A stretch of DNA of 60,155 nt from Accumulibacter sp. (GTDB taxonomy: Bacteria; Pseudomonadota; Gammaproteobacteria; Burkholderiales; Rhodocyclaceae), in contig NZ_JAPUVI010000091.1 of NCBI RefSeq assembly GCF_029255285.1, positions 1 to 60,155 on the forward strand. Reading direction: 5' to 3'. Of the stretch, positions 9,938 to 20,899 are shown piece after piece; positions within the stretch are counted from its first letter, which is position 1, and every line of letters starts with the position of its first letter. A program made the translations under genes and the position numbers. The notes under the pieces are model-generated. The model had not been told where the DNA came from. It made no database searches and worked only from the letters and a program-made list of their open reading frames with translations.

Positions 9938-10216
9938 ATGCTTCGTCTGAACATATTTCTCTTGGTCACCGCCGTGCTTTGCGGTCTCGGCGTGGTGACT
10001 TCGCAGCACAAGGCACGCAAGCTCTTTCAGGCGCTCGACATCGAGCAGGAGCGTGCGCGGCAGCTCGACGTCGAATTCGGGCAGTTGCAGCTCGAGTTAT
10101 CGACCTGGGGAACGGCGCCGCGAATCGAGAAGATCGCCCGCGAAAAACTCAAGATGACCACGCCGGATAGCGACCGCATCATCACCGCCACACCCGGAGG
10201 AGCGCTGTCGCGATGA
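9938..10216 (+). CDS. ftsL: cell division protein FtsL
   Basis: FtsL is a small bitopic divisome protein that forms a complex with FtsB and FtsQ and activates FtsWI. The 92-residue product has one N-terminal membrane helix (NIFLLVTAVLCGLGVVTS, residues 5-22). A periplasmic coiled coil rich in Q/E/L (ARKLFQALDIEQERARQLDVE) and the short C-terminal 'APRIEKIAREKLKM' motif common to FtsL follow. The ATG 9938 lies 2 nt after the rsmH stop. It overlaps ftsI by ATGA. Confidence 0.92.
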   Translation: MLRLNIFLLVTAVLCGLGVVTSQHKARKLFQALDIEQERARQLDVEFGQLQLELSTWGTAPRIEKIAREKLKMTTPDSDRIITATPGGALSR

Positions 10217-11964
10217 TGCACCTGAAGGGAAAAGTGGCGCACAAGTTCGCCGAAAGCCCGCTGCTGCAACTCAGCCTGCCGCCCTGGCGCTCGCGCCTGA
10301 TGGCCCTGCTGATCCTTGCTTCCTTTGCCGTGCTGATCGGCCGGGCGTTCTATCTGCAGATTCTCAACAACGACTTCCTGCAGGAAAAAGGCGAGTCGCG
10401 TTACCGGCGCGATATCGAAATCAGTGCCTCGCGCGGCCGGATTGCCGACCGGCACGGTGACGTGCTGGCCATTTCGACGCCGATGAAATCGATCTGGGCG
10501 ATTCCCCCGGCGACCACCCTGACCCCAGAGCAGAACAAGCAACTGGCGGCTCTGCTCGAGACCGACGCCAAGCAGTTGTCGCGCAAGCTGGACACCGACA
10601 AGACCTTCGTCTTCCTGCGGCGCCAGATACCGCCACCGGTCGCCGACCAGGTGGCCGCGCTCAAGCTGCCCGGCATCGGCCAGAACAAGGAGTATCGGCG
10701 CTTTTATCCGACCGGTGAAATGACGGCCCACATGGTCGGCTTCACCGGTGTCGACGACAAGGGACTGGAAGGCGTCGAACTTGCTTTCCATAGCCAGTTG
10801 CTGGGCCAGCCCGGCAGCCGAAGCGTCATCAAGGACCGGCGTGGCCAGATCGTCGAGGACGTCGGGTCGATCAAGCCGCCGCAGGACGGCAAGGACATTC
10901 GCCTGGCACTCGACTCCAAGATCCAGTACCTCGCCTACAGCCAGTTGAAACAGGCGATCGCTGAAAACAACGCGAAAGCCGGTGGGGTGGTCGTGCTCGA
11001 CGTGCGCACCGGCGAGATTCTGGCGCTCGCCAATCTGCCGACCTACAACCCGAACAACCGCGAAAATCTGTCCGGTAGCCAATTGCGTAACCGCGCCGTC
11101 ACCGACACTTTCGAACCCGGATCGACACTCAAGCCCTTCACCATCGCCCTCGGCCTCGAGAACGGCAAGGTTCGTTCCGACAGCATCATCAACTGCGCGC
11201 CCGGTCGGCTGACGATCGGCAGCGCGACGATTTCCGACGCCCATCCGCATGGCGCGCTGAGCGTGGCGCAAGTCATCCAGAAGTCTTCCAACGTCGGCGC
11301 GGCCAAGATCGCCGCCATGCTGCCGTATCAGAAGATGTGGGAAATGTTCGACGACGTCGGTTTCGGTCAGTTGCCGGGACTCGGCTTTCCGGGCGAGGTA
11401 AGCGGCCGAGTGCGGCCATGGAAGAGCTGGCGGCCGATCGAACAGGCGACCATGGCCTACGGGCACGGCATTTCGGTATCGCTGATCCAGCTCGCACGGG
11501 CGTACTCGGTTTTCGCGCGCGACGGCGATCTGGTGCCGCTCTCTCTGACCCGGGCAGAGGCCGCGCTTCCGCATGGCACGCGAGTCTTCAGCCCGCAGAC
11601 GGCGCGCGAGGTGCGCGCCATGCTCGAGCTGGCGGTGCTGCCAGGCGGAACGGCTCCCAAGGCACAAATTCCCGGCTATCGGGTGGCCGGCAAGACCGGC
11701 ACGGCGCACAAGCTCCAGGGCGGGCGCTACGCCAACAAGTACGTGTCGTCCTTCGTCGGTTTTGCGCCGGCGTCGGATCCCCGGCTGATCGTCGCGGTCA
11801 TGATCGACGAGCCGAGCGCCGGCAAGCACTACGGCGGTGACGTTGCGGCACCGGTGTTCGCCTCCGTGATGAGCAACTCGCTGCGCACCCTCGGCATCGT
11901 CCCCGACGCCCCGCTGGTCGTCGCGCAAAGCCCGAAGCCGCCAGCGGCAAAGGCTAAGCTTTGA
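10213..11964 (+). CDS. ftsI: peptidoglycan D,D-transpeptidase FtsI (PBP3)
   Basis: The septal class B penicillin-binding protein that cross-links peptidoglycan, partner of FtsW. The 583-residue product has one N-terminal membrane helix (about residues 30-52), then the pedestal starting ASRGRIADRHG. The transpeptidase motifs are intact: STLK with nucleophile Ser304 and Lys307, SSN at 358-360, and KTGT at 494-497. The C-terminus ends in a short Ala/Lys-rich tail. Start ATG 10213 overlaps the ftsL stop; the stop overlaps the murE TTG start. Confidence 0.97.
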   Translation: MMHLKGKVAHKFAESPLLQLSLPPWRSRLMALLILASFAVLIGRAFYLQILNNDFLQEKGESRYRRDIEISASRGRIADRHGDVLAISTPMKSIWAIPPATTLTPEQNKQLAALLETDAKQLSRKLDTDKTFVFLRRQIPPPVADQVAALKLPGIGQNKEYRRFYPTGEMTAHMVGFTGVDDKGLEGVELAFHSQLLGQPGSRSVIKDRRGQIVEDVGSIKPPQDGKDIRLALDSKIQYLAYSQLKQAIAENNAKAGGVVVLDVRTGEILALANLPTYNPNNRENLSGSQLRNRAVTDTFEPGSTLKPFTIALGLENGKVRSDSIINCAPGRLTIGSATISDAHPHGALSVAQVIQKSSNVGAAKIAAMLPYQKMWEMFDDVGFGQLPGLGFPGEVSGRVRPWKSWRPIEQATMAYGHGISVSLIQLARAYSVFARDGDLVPLSLTRAEAALPHGTRVFSPQTAREVRAMLELAVLPGGTAPKAQIPGYRVAGKTGTAHKLQGGRYANKYVSSFVGFAPASDPRLIVAVMIDEPSAGKHYGGDVAAPVFASVMSNSLRTLGIVPDAPLVVAQSPKPPAAKAKL

Positions 11965-13460
11965 ATCGCCCGGTCAGCGTGTCGCCGAGCGCCGCCGCCA
12001 TTCTCGAAGAGCTGGCGGCGTTTGGCGTCGTGCCGAGCGGAATAGCCGACGACAGCCGCCGAGTCCGCCGGGGCGACCTCTTTCTGGCTTATCCGGGCGG
12101 CTCGGCCGACGGTCGCCAGCACATCGCCGAGGCCATCGCCAAGGGCGCCGCGGCCGTCGTCTGGGAAGCTGCCGATGGTGCATCGGGGTTCGCCTGGCGC
12201 GACGCGTGGCGGATCGCCAATATTCCGGTGTGCGGGCTGCGCCAGCTGTGCGGGCCTCTCGCCCACGCCGTCCATCAGCGGCCGAGCGAGCGCCTGTCGC
12301 TGATCGCGGTCACCGGGACCAATGGCAAGACCAGCGTCAGCCAGTGGATAGCCGCCACGCATCCGCGCCGCTGCGCAGTGATCGGTACGCTGGGCGCCGG
12401 TTTCCCTGGCCAGTTTGCCGATACCGGCTTCACGACTCCGGAAGCGACGACATTGATGCGCTACCTGGCCGCTTTTGCCGATGACGAAGTGCAAGCCTGT
12501 GCGCTCGAAGCGAGTTCGATCGGCCTGGCCGAGGGGCGTCTCGACGGCGTTCGCGTCGACGTGGCGGTGTTCACCAATCTGACGCGCGATCATTTGGACT
12601 ATCACGCGACAATGGACGACTACGCGCAGGCCAAGGCCAGACTGTTCACTTGGCCCAGGCTTCGTCTGGCGGTGAGCAACCTCGATGATCCTTTCGGGCG
12701 ACAACTGGCCGGGCTAAGCACAGCGACCAAAGTGGTCGGCTATACGCAACAGGACGGAGTGGACGACAGGCAAGGGACGATCCGCGCCGAGAAGGTCGAG
12801 GAAACGATCTCCGGGCTGCGTTTCCGTCTCTGCGCGCCGAACGGCCGGGCGCTCGTGGAAACCGGCCTGCTTGGGCGCTACAACGTCGCCAATCTGCTGG
12901 CCGTGGCGGCGGTTTTGATCGATGCCGGAATGACTCCGCAAGGCATTGCCGAGCGCTTCGCGCAGCTGGGCTCGCCGCCGGGCCGTCTGGAGAAAGTGGG
13001 TGGCGACAACGAACCGCTGGTCGTCGTCGATTACGCGCATACTCCCGATGCGCTGGCCAATGCCCTCACCGCCCTACGTCCGACGGCCGACGCCCGAGGT
13101 GCCGGTCTGGTCGTCGTCTTCGGCTGCGGCGGCGATCGTGACCGCGGCAAGCGACCCCTGATGGGATCGGTCGCCGCGCGCCTGGCCGATCGCGTGGTGT
13201 TGACCAGCGACAACCCGCGCGGCGAGGATGAGCAGGCCATTCTCAACGACATTCTGGCCGGCGCACCGGCTGCCGAAGTGATCGCCGATCGCGGCGAAGC
13301 GATTCGTCGTACTCTGGTGGCGGCCCATCCGGCCGACGTCGTACTGATTGCCGGCAAGGGGCACGAGACCTACCAGGACATCGGGGGGCAGCGGCGGCCC
13401 TTTGCCGACACGACGCAGGCCCGCGCCGCCCTCGACGCGCGTCGGGAGGCCAGCCGATGA
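11961..13460 (+). CDS. murE: UDP-N-acetylmuramoyl-L-alanyl-D-glutamate--2,6-diaminopimelate ligase MurE
   Basis: MurE adds the third stem-peptide residue to UDP-MurNAc-L-Ala-D-Glu with ATP. The 499-residue product has the N-terminal UDP-binding domain ('GIADDSRRVRRGDLFLAYPG'), P-loop AVTGTNGKTSVSQW, the carbamylated-lysine region and 'NVANLLAVAAVL'. TSDNPRGED contains the DNPR motif diagnostic of meso-DAP specificity. The start is TTG 11961, overlapping the ftsI TGA (TTGA), and murF starts inside its stop (ATGA). Confidence 0.97.
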   Translation: MNRPVSVSPSAAAILEELAAFGVVPSGIADDSRRVRRGDLFLAYPGGSADGRQHIAEAIAKGAAAVVWEAADGASGFAWRDAWRIANIPVCGLRQLCGPLAHAVHQRPSERLSLIAVTGTNGKTSVSQWIAATHPRRCAVIGTLGAGFPGQFADTGFTTPEATTLMRYLAAFADDEVQACALEASSIGLAEGRLDGVRVDVAVFTNLTRDHLDYHATMDDYAQAKARLFTWPRLRLAVSNLDDPFGRQLAGLSTATKVVGYTQQDGVDDRQGTIRAEKVEETISGLRFRLCAPNGRALVETGLLGRYNVANLLAVAAVLIDAGMTPQGIAERFAQLGSPPGRLEKVGGDNEPLVVVDYAHTPDALANALTALRPTADARGAGLVVVFGCGGDRDRGKRPLMGSVAARLADRVVLTSDNPRGEDEQAILNDILAGAPAAEVIADRGEAIRRTLVAAHPADVVLIAGKGHETYQDIGGQRRPFADTTQARAALDARREASR

Positions 13461-14839
13461 GCGCCATGATGGACCTGCAGGCCGTCGCACGCGCCACCGC
13501 CGGCAAGCTGGTCGGCGACAACGTGAGCTTTAGCGGTGTTTCGACCGACAGCCGGAGCATCGCCGCCGGTGAGCTCTTCGTCGCCTTGCGTGGCGACAGG
13601 TTCGACGGTCACCACTACCTCGCGGCGGCCAAGGAGCGCGGCGCCGTCGGCGCGATCGTCGCGGCCGACAGTGTGGTCAGCCTGCCGGGGCTGTCGCTAC
13701 CGCTCGTGCTAGTCGCCGAGACGCGGCTCTCGCTCGGCGCCCTGGCCGCCGAATGGCGCAGCCGCTTCACCTTGCCGGTACTCGCCGTCACCGGCAGCAA
13801 CGGCAAGACGACGACCAAGGAGATGATCGCCAGCATTCTGCAAGCCGCTTATGGCGACGCGGTCCTGGCGACGCGGGGGAACTACAACAACGACATCGGC
13901 CTGCCGCTGACTCTGCTGCGCCTCAACGCGACGCATCGCGCGGCGATCATCGAGTTGGGGATGAACCATCCGGGCGAAATCGCCTACCTGGCCGGCATCG
14001 CCCGCCCGACCGTCGCCCTGGTGACCAACGCTCAGCGCGCGCATCTGGCCGGGATGGGTTCGCTCGAAGCGATTGCCGCGGAGAAGGGAAGCATCTACAC
14101 GGGCCTGGACGAAACGGGGATCGCGGTTTTCAATGCCGACGAACCGTGGGCCGAGCTCTGGCGCGCTCAGAGTCGTGGGCTGGGAGTCCTGACTTTCGGC
14201 GTCGACCACGCGGCAGACGTCACGGGAAGATTTCATCTGCACGGTCTGGAGAGTCGTCTCAGCATCTTCGCCCCGGCGGGCCAGGCGGATGTCGTGCTTT
14301 CCCTGCCCGGCCGGCACAATGCGCGCAATGCCTTGGCCGCCGCCGCCGCCGCACTGGCCGCCGGCGTCCCGCTGGCCGCGGTGCGCGACGGCTTGAACTC
14401 CTTTCGCGGGCTCAAGGGCCGCTTGCAACGGCGGATGGCCTTGCAAGGCGCCGTTCTGCTCGACGACAGCTACAACGCCAACCCAGATTCGGTACGCGCC
14501 GGTATCGACGTTCTGGCGGCGACGATCGGCAAAAAGATACTGGTGCTCGGCGATATGGGAGAGATCGGCGAGATGAGCGCTCAGTTCCACGACGAGGTTG
14601 GCGGCTATGCCAAGAGCCAGGGAATCGACCGCCTGCTGGCGCTCGGTGACGCCAGTGCGCTCGCGGCCTACAATTTCGGTAGCGGTGGCGAGCACTTCGC
14701 CAGCATCGAACGCTTGATCGTCAGTCTGCGCGCCGCGCTGACCGCCGAGACGACGGTGCTCGTCAAGGGATCACGTTTCATGCGCATGGAGCGGGTGGCC
14801 GACGCCATCGCGCTGCCTGCACCTGCCGGGGAAACGTGA
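13457..14839 (+). CDS. murF: UDP-N-acetylmuramoyl-tripeptide--D-alanyl-D-alanine ligase MurF
   Basis: MurF adds D-Ala-D-Ala (product of Ddl, also in this cluster) to the tripeptide precursor. The 460-residue product has [26 protein letters not shown], the P-loop [14 protein letters not shown] near residue 112, [29 protein letters not shown] and [15 protein letters not shown], all typical of MurF. It is coupled to murE by ATGA and to mraY through TGATG at its stop. Confidence 0.97.
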   Translation: MSAMMDLQAVARATAGKLVGDNVSFSGVSTDSRSIAAGELFVALRGDRFDGHHYLAAAKERGAVGAIVAADSVVSLPGLSLPLVLVAETRLSLGALAAEWRSRFTLPVLAVTGSNGKTTTKEMIASILQAAYGDAVLATRGNYNNDIGLPLTLLRLNATHRAAIIELGMNHPGEIAYLAGIARPTVALVTNAQRAHLAGMGSLEAIAAEKGSIYTGLDETGIAVFNADEPWAELWRAQSRGLGVLTFGVDHAADVTGRFHLHGLESRLSIFAPAGQADVVLSLPGRHNARNALAAAAAALAAGVPLAAVRDGLNSFRGLKGRLQRRMALQGAVLLDDSYNANPDSVRAGIDVLAATIGKKILVLGDMGEIGEMSAQFHDEVGGYAKSQGIDRLLALGDASALAAYNFGSGGEHFASIERLIVSLRAALTAETTVLVKGSRFMRMERVADAIALPAPAGET

Positions 14840-15927
14840 TGCTGCTGCTCCTGACCCAATGGCTGGCACAGGAAGTGCGCGCCTTCAACGTCTTCGGTTA
14901 CATCACGCTGCGCACGGTGCTGGCGGCGATGACCGCGCTGATCATCTCCTTCATCGCCGGGCCGGGCGTCATCCGCTGGCTGGCGGCGAAGAAAATCGGC
15001 CAGGCGGTACGCAACGACGGCCCGCAAACCCACCTTGTCAAGTCCGGCACGCCGACCATGGGCGGTGCGCTGATCCTCATTGCCGTCGCCATCACGACGC
15101 TGCTGTGGGGCGACCTCAGCAATCGCTACGTGTGGATCGTGCTGATCGTGACGCTCGGCTTCGGGAGCATCGGTTGGTACGACGACTGGCAGAAAGTCGT
15201 GCATCGCAATCCGCGCGGCCTGCCGGCCCGCTGGAAGTATTTCTGGCAATCGGCCATCGGTCTGGCGGTGGCGCTCTATCTCGGTCTGACGGCAACCGGC
15301 CCGGCACAACTCGAGCTGATCGTGCCCTTCTTCAAGACCGTTTCGTACCCGCTCGGCATCTTCGGTTTCATTGTTCTGAGCTATCTGGTAGTCGTGGGAA
15401 CGAGCAATGCCGTCAACCTGACCGATGGTCTGGATGGCCTGGCGATCATGCCGACGGTGATGATCGCCGCCGCGCTGGCAATCTTTGCCTACGTCGCCGG
15501 AAACTCGGTGTACGCCAGGTATCTTTTCCTGCCCTATATCCCGGGTGCTGGCGAGTTGGCCATTTTCCTTGGCGCAATGGCCGGGGCCGGGCTCGGTTTC
15601 CTGTGGTTCAACGCCTACCCGGCCGAGGTCTTCATGGGCGACGTCGGCGCGCTGGCGCTCGGCGCTGCCCTTGGCACGGTGGCGATCATCGTCCGTCAGG
15701 AGATCGTGCTGGCGATCATGGGCGGCATTTTCGTCGCCGAAACGTTGTCGGTTGCTGCGCAGGTGCTCTACTACCGGTTTACCGGCGGCCGGCGGATCTT
15801 TCGCATGGCGCCGCTGCACCATCATTTCGAACTGGGCGGCTGGAAAGAAACGCAGGTCGTCGTGCGCTTCTGGATCATCACCATCATGCTGGTGCTGATC
15901 GGCTTGTCTACCTTGAAGCTGCGTTGA
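14839..15927 (+). CDS. mraY: phospho-N-acetylmuramoyl-pentapeptide transferase MraY
   Basis: MraY transfers phospho-MurNAc-pentapeptide to undecaprenyl phosphate, making lipid I in the inner membrane. The 362-residue polytopic product starts [21 protein letters not shown] and has about ten membrane segments. Hallmarks are [20 protein letters not shown], '[10 protein letters not shown]' (magnesium-binding Asp pair), [16 protein letters not shown] and [17 protein letters not shown] three bases upstream (14836) is also in frame; ATG 14839 aligns with the E. coli start. It overlaps the murF stop by 1 nt. Confidence 0.97.
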   Translation: MLLLLTQWLAQEVRAFNVFGYITLRTVLAAMTALIISFIAGPGVIRWLAAKKIGQAVRNDGPQTHLVKSGTPTMGGALILIAVAITTLLWGDLSNRYVWIVLIVTLGFGSIGWYDDWQKVVHRNPRGLPARWKYFWQSAIGLAVALYLGLTATGPAQLELIVPFFKTVSYPLGIFGFIVLSYLVVVGTSNAVNLTDGLDGLAIMPTVMIAAALAIFAYVAGNSVYARYLFLPYIPGAGELAIFLGAMAGAGLGFLWFNAYPAEVFMGDVGALALGAALGTVAIIVRQEIVLAIMGGIFVAETLSVAAQVLYYRFTGGRRIFRMAPLHHHFELGGWKETQVVVRFWIITIMLVLIGLSTLKLR

Positions 15928-15928
15928 C

Positions 15929-17296
15929 ATGGAGCTTGCCGGTAAGCTGATTCTCGTTGTCGGTCTCGGTGAGACCGGTCTGGCGGTTGCCAGATGGCTA
16001 GCGCGCCAGGGCGCGCGCGTGCGCGTCGCCGACAGCCGCGAGGTGGCGCCACAGGCCGCCGCTTTGCGCGCCGCAGTGCCGATCGCGGAGCTATTCGTGG
16101 GCCCCTTCACGCGCGAGGCCTTTGCCGGCGTCGACCTGATCGTCATCTCCCCCGGCGTTCCGGTCCAGGAGCCGCTCGTCCAGGCGGCGGCGATGCGAGG
16201 CGTCGCACTGGTTTCCGAGATCGAGTTGTTTGCCTGGGCAATCCGCCGGCTGACTCCGTCGGCGCGGCTCATTGCGATTACCGGCAGCAATGGCAAGACC
16301 ACGACGACCGCGCTGACCGGCGCTCTGTGTCAGGCGGCCGGACGGCGGACGGCCGTTGCCGGCAACATCGGCCCGGCGGCGCTCGACGCGCTGATGAGCG
16401 CCATCGACGACGATTGCCTGCCCGAGCTTTGGGTACTCGAACTGTCCAGCTTTCAGCTCGAAACGACGCACAGCCTGGCCGCGGACGCGGCGACGCTGCT
16501 CAACGTCAGCGAGGACCATCTCGACCGCTATTCCGGCATCGACGATTACGCGGCCAGCAAGGCGCGAGTCTTTCACGGCAACGGCGTGATGGTGCTTAAT
16601 CGCGACGATGCGCGCAGTCTCGCGGCGCGGCGCGCTGGGCGCAACGTAGTGACTTTCGGCCTCGATTCGCCGGCCGGCAGCGGCGACTACGGGATCACGG
16701 ACAACTGGATCGTGCGCGGCAGCGAACGCTTGATCGCCTTGCGCGACATGCGACTCGTCGGCCGCCACAACGCCGCCAATGCGATGGCGGCGCTGGCGCT
16801 TTGTGCAGCGGTCGGCATCGAGCCACGCGGCGTCCTGTCTGCCCTGGCGGCCTTCGCGGGCCTCGCGCACCGTGTCGAGCGGGTGGCCGAAATCGCCGGT
16901 GTCGAGTACTACGACGACTCCAAGGGAACCAACGTCGGCGCCACACTGGCCGCCTTGCAGGGTCTCGACCGGCGGGTCGTGATCATTCTCGGCGGCGAAG
17001 GCAAAGGACAGGATTTCTCGCCGTTGAAGCCGGCGATCGACGCCCATGCGCGGGCTGTCGCACTGATCGGCCGCGATGCGGAAGCCATCGCGGCGGCCCT
17101 TTCGACTTGCCGGGTGGCGCAGCGTCGTTGCGCTGACATGGCCGAGGCGGTCGGCTGGTGCGCCGCCCAGGCTCAGCCCGGTGACGCCGTATTGCTCTCG
17201 CCGGCCTGCGCCAGCTTCGACATGTATCGAGACTACGCGCATCGCGCCGAAGCCTTTGTCGATGCCGTTCGTCGTTTGGAAAGGGGGGCTGCCTGA
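15929..17296 (+). CDS. murD: UDP-N-acetylmuramoylalanine--D-glutamate ligase MurD
   Basis: MurD adds D-Glu to UDP-MurNAc-L-Ala. The 455-residue product has an N-terminal Rossmann-like [29 protein letters not shown], the P-loop [16 protein letters not shown] near residue 115 and [24 protein letters not shown], the ligand-binding [13 protein letters not shown] and [14 protein letters not shown] at the C-terminus complete the pattern. The ATG at 15929 follows the mraY stop by 1 nt; the stop TGA overlaps the ftsW ATG by 1 nt. Confidence 0.97.
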   Translation: MELAGKLILVVGLGETGLAVARWLARQGARVRVADSREVAPQAAALRAAVPIAELFVGPFTREAFAGVDLIVISPGVPVQEPLVQAAAMRGVALVSEIELFAWAIRRLTPSARLIAITGSNGKTTTTALTGALCQAAGRRTAVAGNIGPAALDALMSAIDDDCLPELWVLELSSFQLETTHSLAADAATLLNVSEDHLDRYSGIDDYAASKARVFHGNGVMVLNRDDARSLAARRAGRNVVTFGLDSPAGSGDYGITDNWIVRGSERLIALRDMRLVGRHNAANAMAALALCAAVGIEPRGVLSALAAFAGLAHRVERVAEIAGVEYYDDSKGTNVGATLAALQGLDRRVVIILGGEGKGQDFSPLKPAIDAHARAVALIGRDAEAIAAALSTCRVAQRRCADMAEAVGWCAAQAQPGDAVLLSPACASFDMYRDYAHRAEAFVDAVRRLERGAA

Positions 17297-18450
17297 TGTT
17301 GCGAGCCGCACCGCGTCGCCTGCCATCGGAAATCGATCTGGCGCTTCTCTGGAGCAGCGTCATGCTGCTCGTGATCGGGATGGTGATGGTCTATTCGGCG
17401 TCGATGGCGACCGCCGAGGCCGGGCGCTTGACCGGCAATCAGCCGGCCTACTTCCTGCTCCGCCACGCCGTTTTTCTGTCCATCGGCCTGGTCGGCGCGG
17501 CGATCGCCTTCCAGGTGCCGATGCGGACCTGGCAGCAGTGGTCGCCGTGGCTGTTCGTCGGCGGTTTCGTATTGCTGGCGCTGGTCCTGATTCCCGGTAT
17601 CGGCCGCGAAGTCAACGGCGCGCGGCGCTGGTTGCCGCTCGGGATCGTCAATCTGCAGCCGTCGGAGTTGATGAAGCTGTTTGCCGTTCTCTACGCCGCC
17701 GACTACACGACGCGCAAAATGCCGCACATGCACGATCTGAAGCGTGCCTTTCTGCCGCTGGCCAGTGCGATGGTGGCGGTCGGTGTCCTGCTGCTCAAGG
17801 AGCCGGACTTTGGTGCCTTCGTCGTCATCATCGCCATCGCGATGGGGATTCTCTTTCTCGGCGGCATGCGCGCGCGCCTGTTCGTCGTGCTGATTCTCGT
17901 TCTGCTCGCCGCCTTCGCCGCGCTGATCATTTTCTCTCCTTACCGGCGGGATCGCATCTTCGGCTTCATGGACCCCTGGGCCGACGCTTTCGGTCGCGGC
18001 TATCAGCTCTCGCACGCCCTGATCGCCTTCGGTCGCGGCGAGTTGCTGGGCGTCGGGCTGGGGGCCAGCGTCGAAAAACTGTTCTACCTGCCGGAAGCGC
18101 ACACCGACTTCCTGCTCGCCGTGATCGCCGAAGAACTCGGCTTCGTCGGTGTCCTCGTGGTGATCGTCCTGTTCGGCCTGCTGATCCAGCGTGCCTTCGC
18201 CATCGGCCGCCAGGCGGTCGCCCTCGACCGCCTGTACTCGGCGCTGGTGGCGCAAGGCCTAGGTGTCTGGCTGGGCGTGCAAAGCTTCATCAACATGGGG
18301 GTGAACACCGGCCTTTTGCCGACCAAGGGTTTGACGCTGCCGCTGATGAGCTTTGGCGGTTCGGGCATCCTGGCCAATTGCGTGGCGCTTGCCGTGCTGC
18401 TCAGAATCGACTGGGAGAACCGCCAACTGATGCGTGGAGCGAAGGTGTGA
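17296..18450 (+). CDS. ftsW: septal peptidoglycan glycosyltransferase FtsW (SEDS family)
   Basis: FtsW polymerises lipid II at the septum together with FtsI. The 384-residue product has about ten membrane helices, starting [40 protein letters not shown] hallmarks include [48 protein letters not shown], the essential-Asp-region loop [19 protein letters not shown] and '[15 protein letters not shown]'. It is coupled at both ends (1-nt overlap with murD, GTGA with murG). Confidence 0.96.
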   Translation: MLRAAPRRLPSEIDLALLWSSVMLLVIGMVMVYSASMATAEAGRLTGNQPAYFLLRHAVFLSIGLVGAAIAFQVPMRTWQQWSPWLFVGGFVLLALVLIPGIGREVNGARRWLPLGIVNLQPSELMKLFAVLYAADYTTRKMPHMHDLKRAFLPLASAMVAVGVLLLKEPDFGAFVVIIAIAMGILFLGGMRARLFVVLILVLLAAFAALIIFSPYRRDRIFGFMDPWADAFGRGYQLSHALIAFGRGELLGVGLGASVEKLFYLPEAHTDFLLAVIAEELGFVGVLVVIVLFGLLIQRAFAIGRQAVALDRLYSALVAQGLGVWLGVQSFINMGVNTGLLPTKGLTLPLMSFGGSGILANCVALAVLLRIDWENRQLMRGAKV

Positions 18451-19505
18451 GCAGGACGCTTCTGGTCATGGCGGGCGGCACCGGGGGCCACGTCTTTCCC
18501 GGGTTGGCGGTCGCCGACTTCCTGCGCAGCCGCGACTGGAAGGTGGTCTGGATGGGCGCCCCGGACGGCATGGAGGCGAAGCTCGTTCCCTCGCGCGGCT
18601 ACGAAATGGCCTGGGTGCGCTTCGCCGCGCTGCGTGGCAAGGGCCTGCTGCGCAAACTGCTGCTGCCCTTTCACCTGTTCTCGGCGTGTCGCCAGGCACG
18701 GCGCGAGATTCGCCGCGTCAGCCCGGATGTCGTTCTCGGCATGGGTGGCTACGTCAGCTTTCCGGGTGGCATCATGGCGGCACTGCTGGGTCGCCCGCTG
18801 CTCATCCACGAGCAGAACTCGGTGGCCGGGCTGGCCAATCGGGTGCTCGCCAGGCTGGCCGATCGCGTCGCCTGCGGCTTTCCCGACGTTCTGCCGAAAG
18901 GCCTCTGGGTCGGCAATCCGGTGCGTCCGGAAATGGCTCGCGTAGCGGCGCCGGCGGCTCGCCTGGCCGGTCGTCGGGCGCCCCTGCGTCTGCTCGTCCT
19001 GGGTGGCAGCCAGGGGGCCAATGCGCTCAACGAGATGATTCCCCGCGGTCTGGCACTGCTCGCCGCCGAGCAGCGACCCATGGTGGTGCACCAAGCCGGG
19101 GAAAGGCATTTGGCGCAAGCCGCACGGAACTACGCGACGGCCGGCGTACAGGCACAGTGCGCCGCCTTCATCGAGGACATGGCGGGCGCCTACGAGTGGG
19201 CCGACCTGGTGATCTGCCGGGCCGGCGCGCTGACCGTCGCCGAAGTCGCGGCGACCGGAGTAGCCAGCATCCTGGTGCCTTTTCCGCATGCCGTCGACGA
19301 TCATCAGACGGCCAACGCCCGCTTCCTGTCGGCGGCCGGCGCGGCCATCCTGCTGCCGCAGGCGGAGTTGACGCCGGAGTCGGTCGGCCGGCTTTGCGCA
19401 ACGCCTTTCGCTCAGTTGCTGGAAATGGCCGAAAAGGCTCGCCAACTGGCCCGGCCGGAGGCCACCCGCGAGCTTGCGCGTCTGTGCGAGGAGTTGAGCA
19501 AGTGA
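18447..19505 (+). CDS. murG: UDP-GlcNAc:lipid I N-acetylglucosaminyltransferase MurG
   Basis: MurG makes lipid II from lipid I at the cytoplasmic membrane face. The 352-residue product has GT-B glycosyltransferase motifs: [19 protein letters not shown] at the N-terminus, [42 protein letters not shown] and the donor-binding [32 protein letters not shown]. The surrounding frame is open for about 1.4 kb upstream, but homology and a GTGA overlap with ftsW fix GTG 18447 as the start. It ends with a GTGA overlap into murC. Confidence 0.96.
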   Translation: MSRTLLVMAGGTGGHVFPGLAVADFLRSRDWKVVWMGAPDGMEAKLVPSRGYEMAWVRFAALRGKGLLRKLLLPFHLFSACRQARREIRRVSPDVVLGMGGYVSFPGGIMAALLGRPLLIHEQNSVAGLANRVLARLADRVACGFPDVLPKGLWVGNPVRPEMARVAAPAARLAGRRAPLRLLVLGGSQGANALNEMIPRGLALLAAEQRPMVVHQAGERHLAQAARNYATAGVQAQCAAFIEDMAGAYEWADLVICRAGALTVAEVAATGVASILVPFPHAVDDHQTANARFLSAAGAAILLPQAELTPESVGRLCATPFAQLLEMAEKARQLARPEATRELARLCEELSK

Positions 19506-20890
19506 AACACAAGGTCAGGAATATCCACTTCGTCGGTATAGGTGGCGCCGGAATGAGCGGCATCGCCGAAGTGCTGGCCAATCTGGGATTCTCGGTCAGC
19601 GGTTCGGATTTGGCCGACAACTCGGTGACTCGGCGCCTCGCCACCCTCGGCGTACGCACCGTCGTCGGGCACGCCGCGGCGAACATCGACGCGGCCGACG
19701 CGGTGGTCGTCTCTTCAGCCGTCAAGGCGGACAATCCCGAAGTCGTCGCGGCGCGCCGCCGCCAGGTTCCGGTGGTGCCGCGCGCGCAGATGCTGGCCGA
19801 GTTGATGCGGCTCAAACAGGGGATCGCCGTTGCCGGTACGCACGGCAAGACAACGACGACCAGCCTGGTGGCGTCGATCCTCGCCGAAGGCGGCATGGAT
19901 CCGACCTTCGTCATCGGTGGGCGTCTCAACGCCGCCGGTGCCAACGCCCGTCTCGGTTCGGGGGATTTCCTGGTGGCCGAAGCGGACGAGTCTGATGCGT
20001 CCTTTCTGTACCTCTCCCCGGTGCTCTCGGTGGTCACCAACATCGATGCCGACCACATGGAGACCTATGGCCACGACTTCAATCGACTCAAGCAGTCTTT
20101 CGTCGATTTCCTGCACCGCCTGCCGTTTTACGGCGTCGCCGTGCTCTGCACGGACGACGCCAACGTGCGCGAAATCCTGCCGCGGGTGAGCAAACAGATC
20201 GTCACTTACGGTCTCGATCCTTCGGCTAGCTTCTACGCCGAGAACGTCAGCGCGCAGGGCGGCCAGATGCGCTTCGATTGCGTCAGGGTGAACGGCAGCG
20301 TCAGCCGACTGCCGGTCACCCTCAACCTGCCGGGGAGGCATAATGTGCTCAATGCCTTGGCGGCGATCGCGGTGGCCAGCGAGCTCGGGGTGGCCGACGA
20401 GGCGATCCTCAAGGCGCTGAGCGACTTTCGCGGCGTCGGTCGCCGCTTCCAGCGCTACGGTGACATTCAACTCCCGCGTGGCGGTCGCTGCACGCTGATC
20501 GACGACTACGGCCATCACCCGGTCGAGATGAGCGCGACGCTCGCGGCGGCGCGGGGTGCATTTCCGGGCCGCCGTCTGGTGCTGGCCTTCCAGCCGCATC
20601 GCTACACGCGCACGCGCGACCATTTCGAAGACTTCGTGAAAGTGCTGAGCGGCGTCGACGCCCTGGTGCTGACCGAAGTGTATGCGGCCAGCGAGCAGGC
20701 GATCGTCGCCGCTGACGGGCGGGCGCTGGCGCGCGCGCTGCGCGTCGCGGGCAAGGTCGAACCGTTCTTCGTCGACAGCGTGGCCGATTTGCCGCAAGCC
20801 ATACTCGACGTCGCCCGCGACGGCGACGTGGTGATCACGATGGGCGCCGGGTCGATTGGGGGCGTTCCCGGCAAACTCGTTAGCGGGTAG
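19502..20890 (+). CDS. murC: UDP-N-acetylmuramate--L-alanine ligase MurC
   Basis: MurC attaches the first stem residue, L-Ala, to UDP-MurNAc. The 462-residue product begins [25 protein letters not shown]. It has the P-loop [19 protein letters not shown] near residue 113, [44 protein letters not shown] and 'FQPHRYTRT', all MurC hallmarks. Start GTG 19502 overlaps the murG stop. The next gene is ddl, 9 nt downstream; murB, which often sits between murC and ddl, is not here. Confidence 0.96.
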   Translation: MKHKVRNIHFVGIGGAGMSGIAEVLANLGFSVSGSDLADNSVTRRLATLGVRTVVGHAAANIDAADAVVVSSAVKADNPEVVAARRRQVPVVPRAQMLAELMRLKQGIAVAGTHGKTTTTSLVASILAEGGMDPTFVIGGRLNAAGANARLGSGDFLVAEADESDASFLYLSPVLSVVTNIDADHMETYGHDFNRLKQSFVDFLHRLPFYGVAVLCTDDANVREILPRVSKQIVTYGLDPSASFYAENVSAQGGQMRFDCVRVNGSVSRLPVTLNLPGRHNVLNALAAIAVASELGVADEAILKALSDFRGVGRRFQRYGDIQLPRGGRCTLIDDYGHHPVEMSATLAAARGAFPGRRLVLAFQPHRYTRTRDHFEDFVKVLSGVDALVLTEVYAASEQAIVAADGRALARALRVAGKVEPFFVDSVADLPQAILDVARDGDVVITMGAGSIGGVPGKLVSG

Positions 20891-20899
20891 GATCAAGGG

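Noticed and set aside
10027-11928. Minus-strand open frame of 633 codons opposite ftsI
   Set aside because: Antisense shadow of ftsI, whose catalytic motifs are intact; the product is low-complexity His/Arg-rich.
17076-18446. Frame upstream of murG read as a 809-codon protein
   Set aside because: It lies out of frame over ftsW; MurG homology begins at 18447 at a GTGA overlap.
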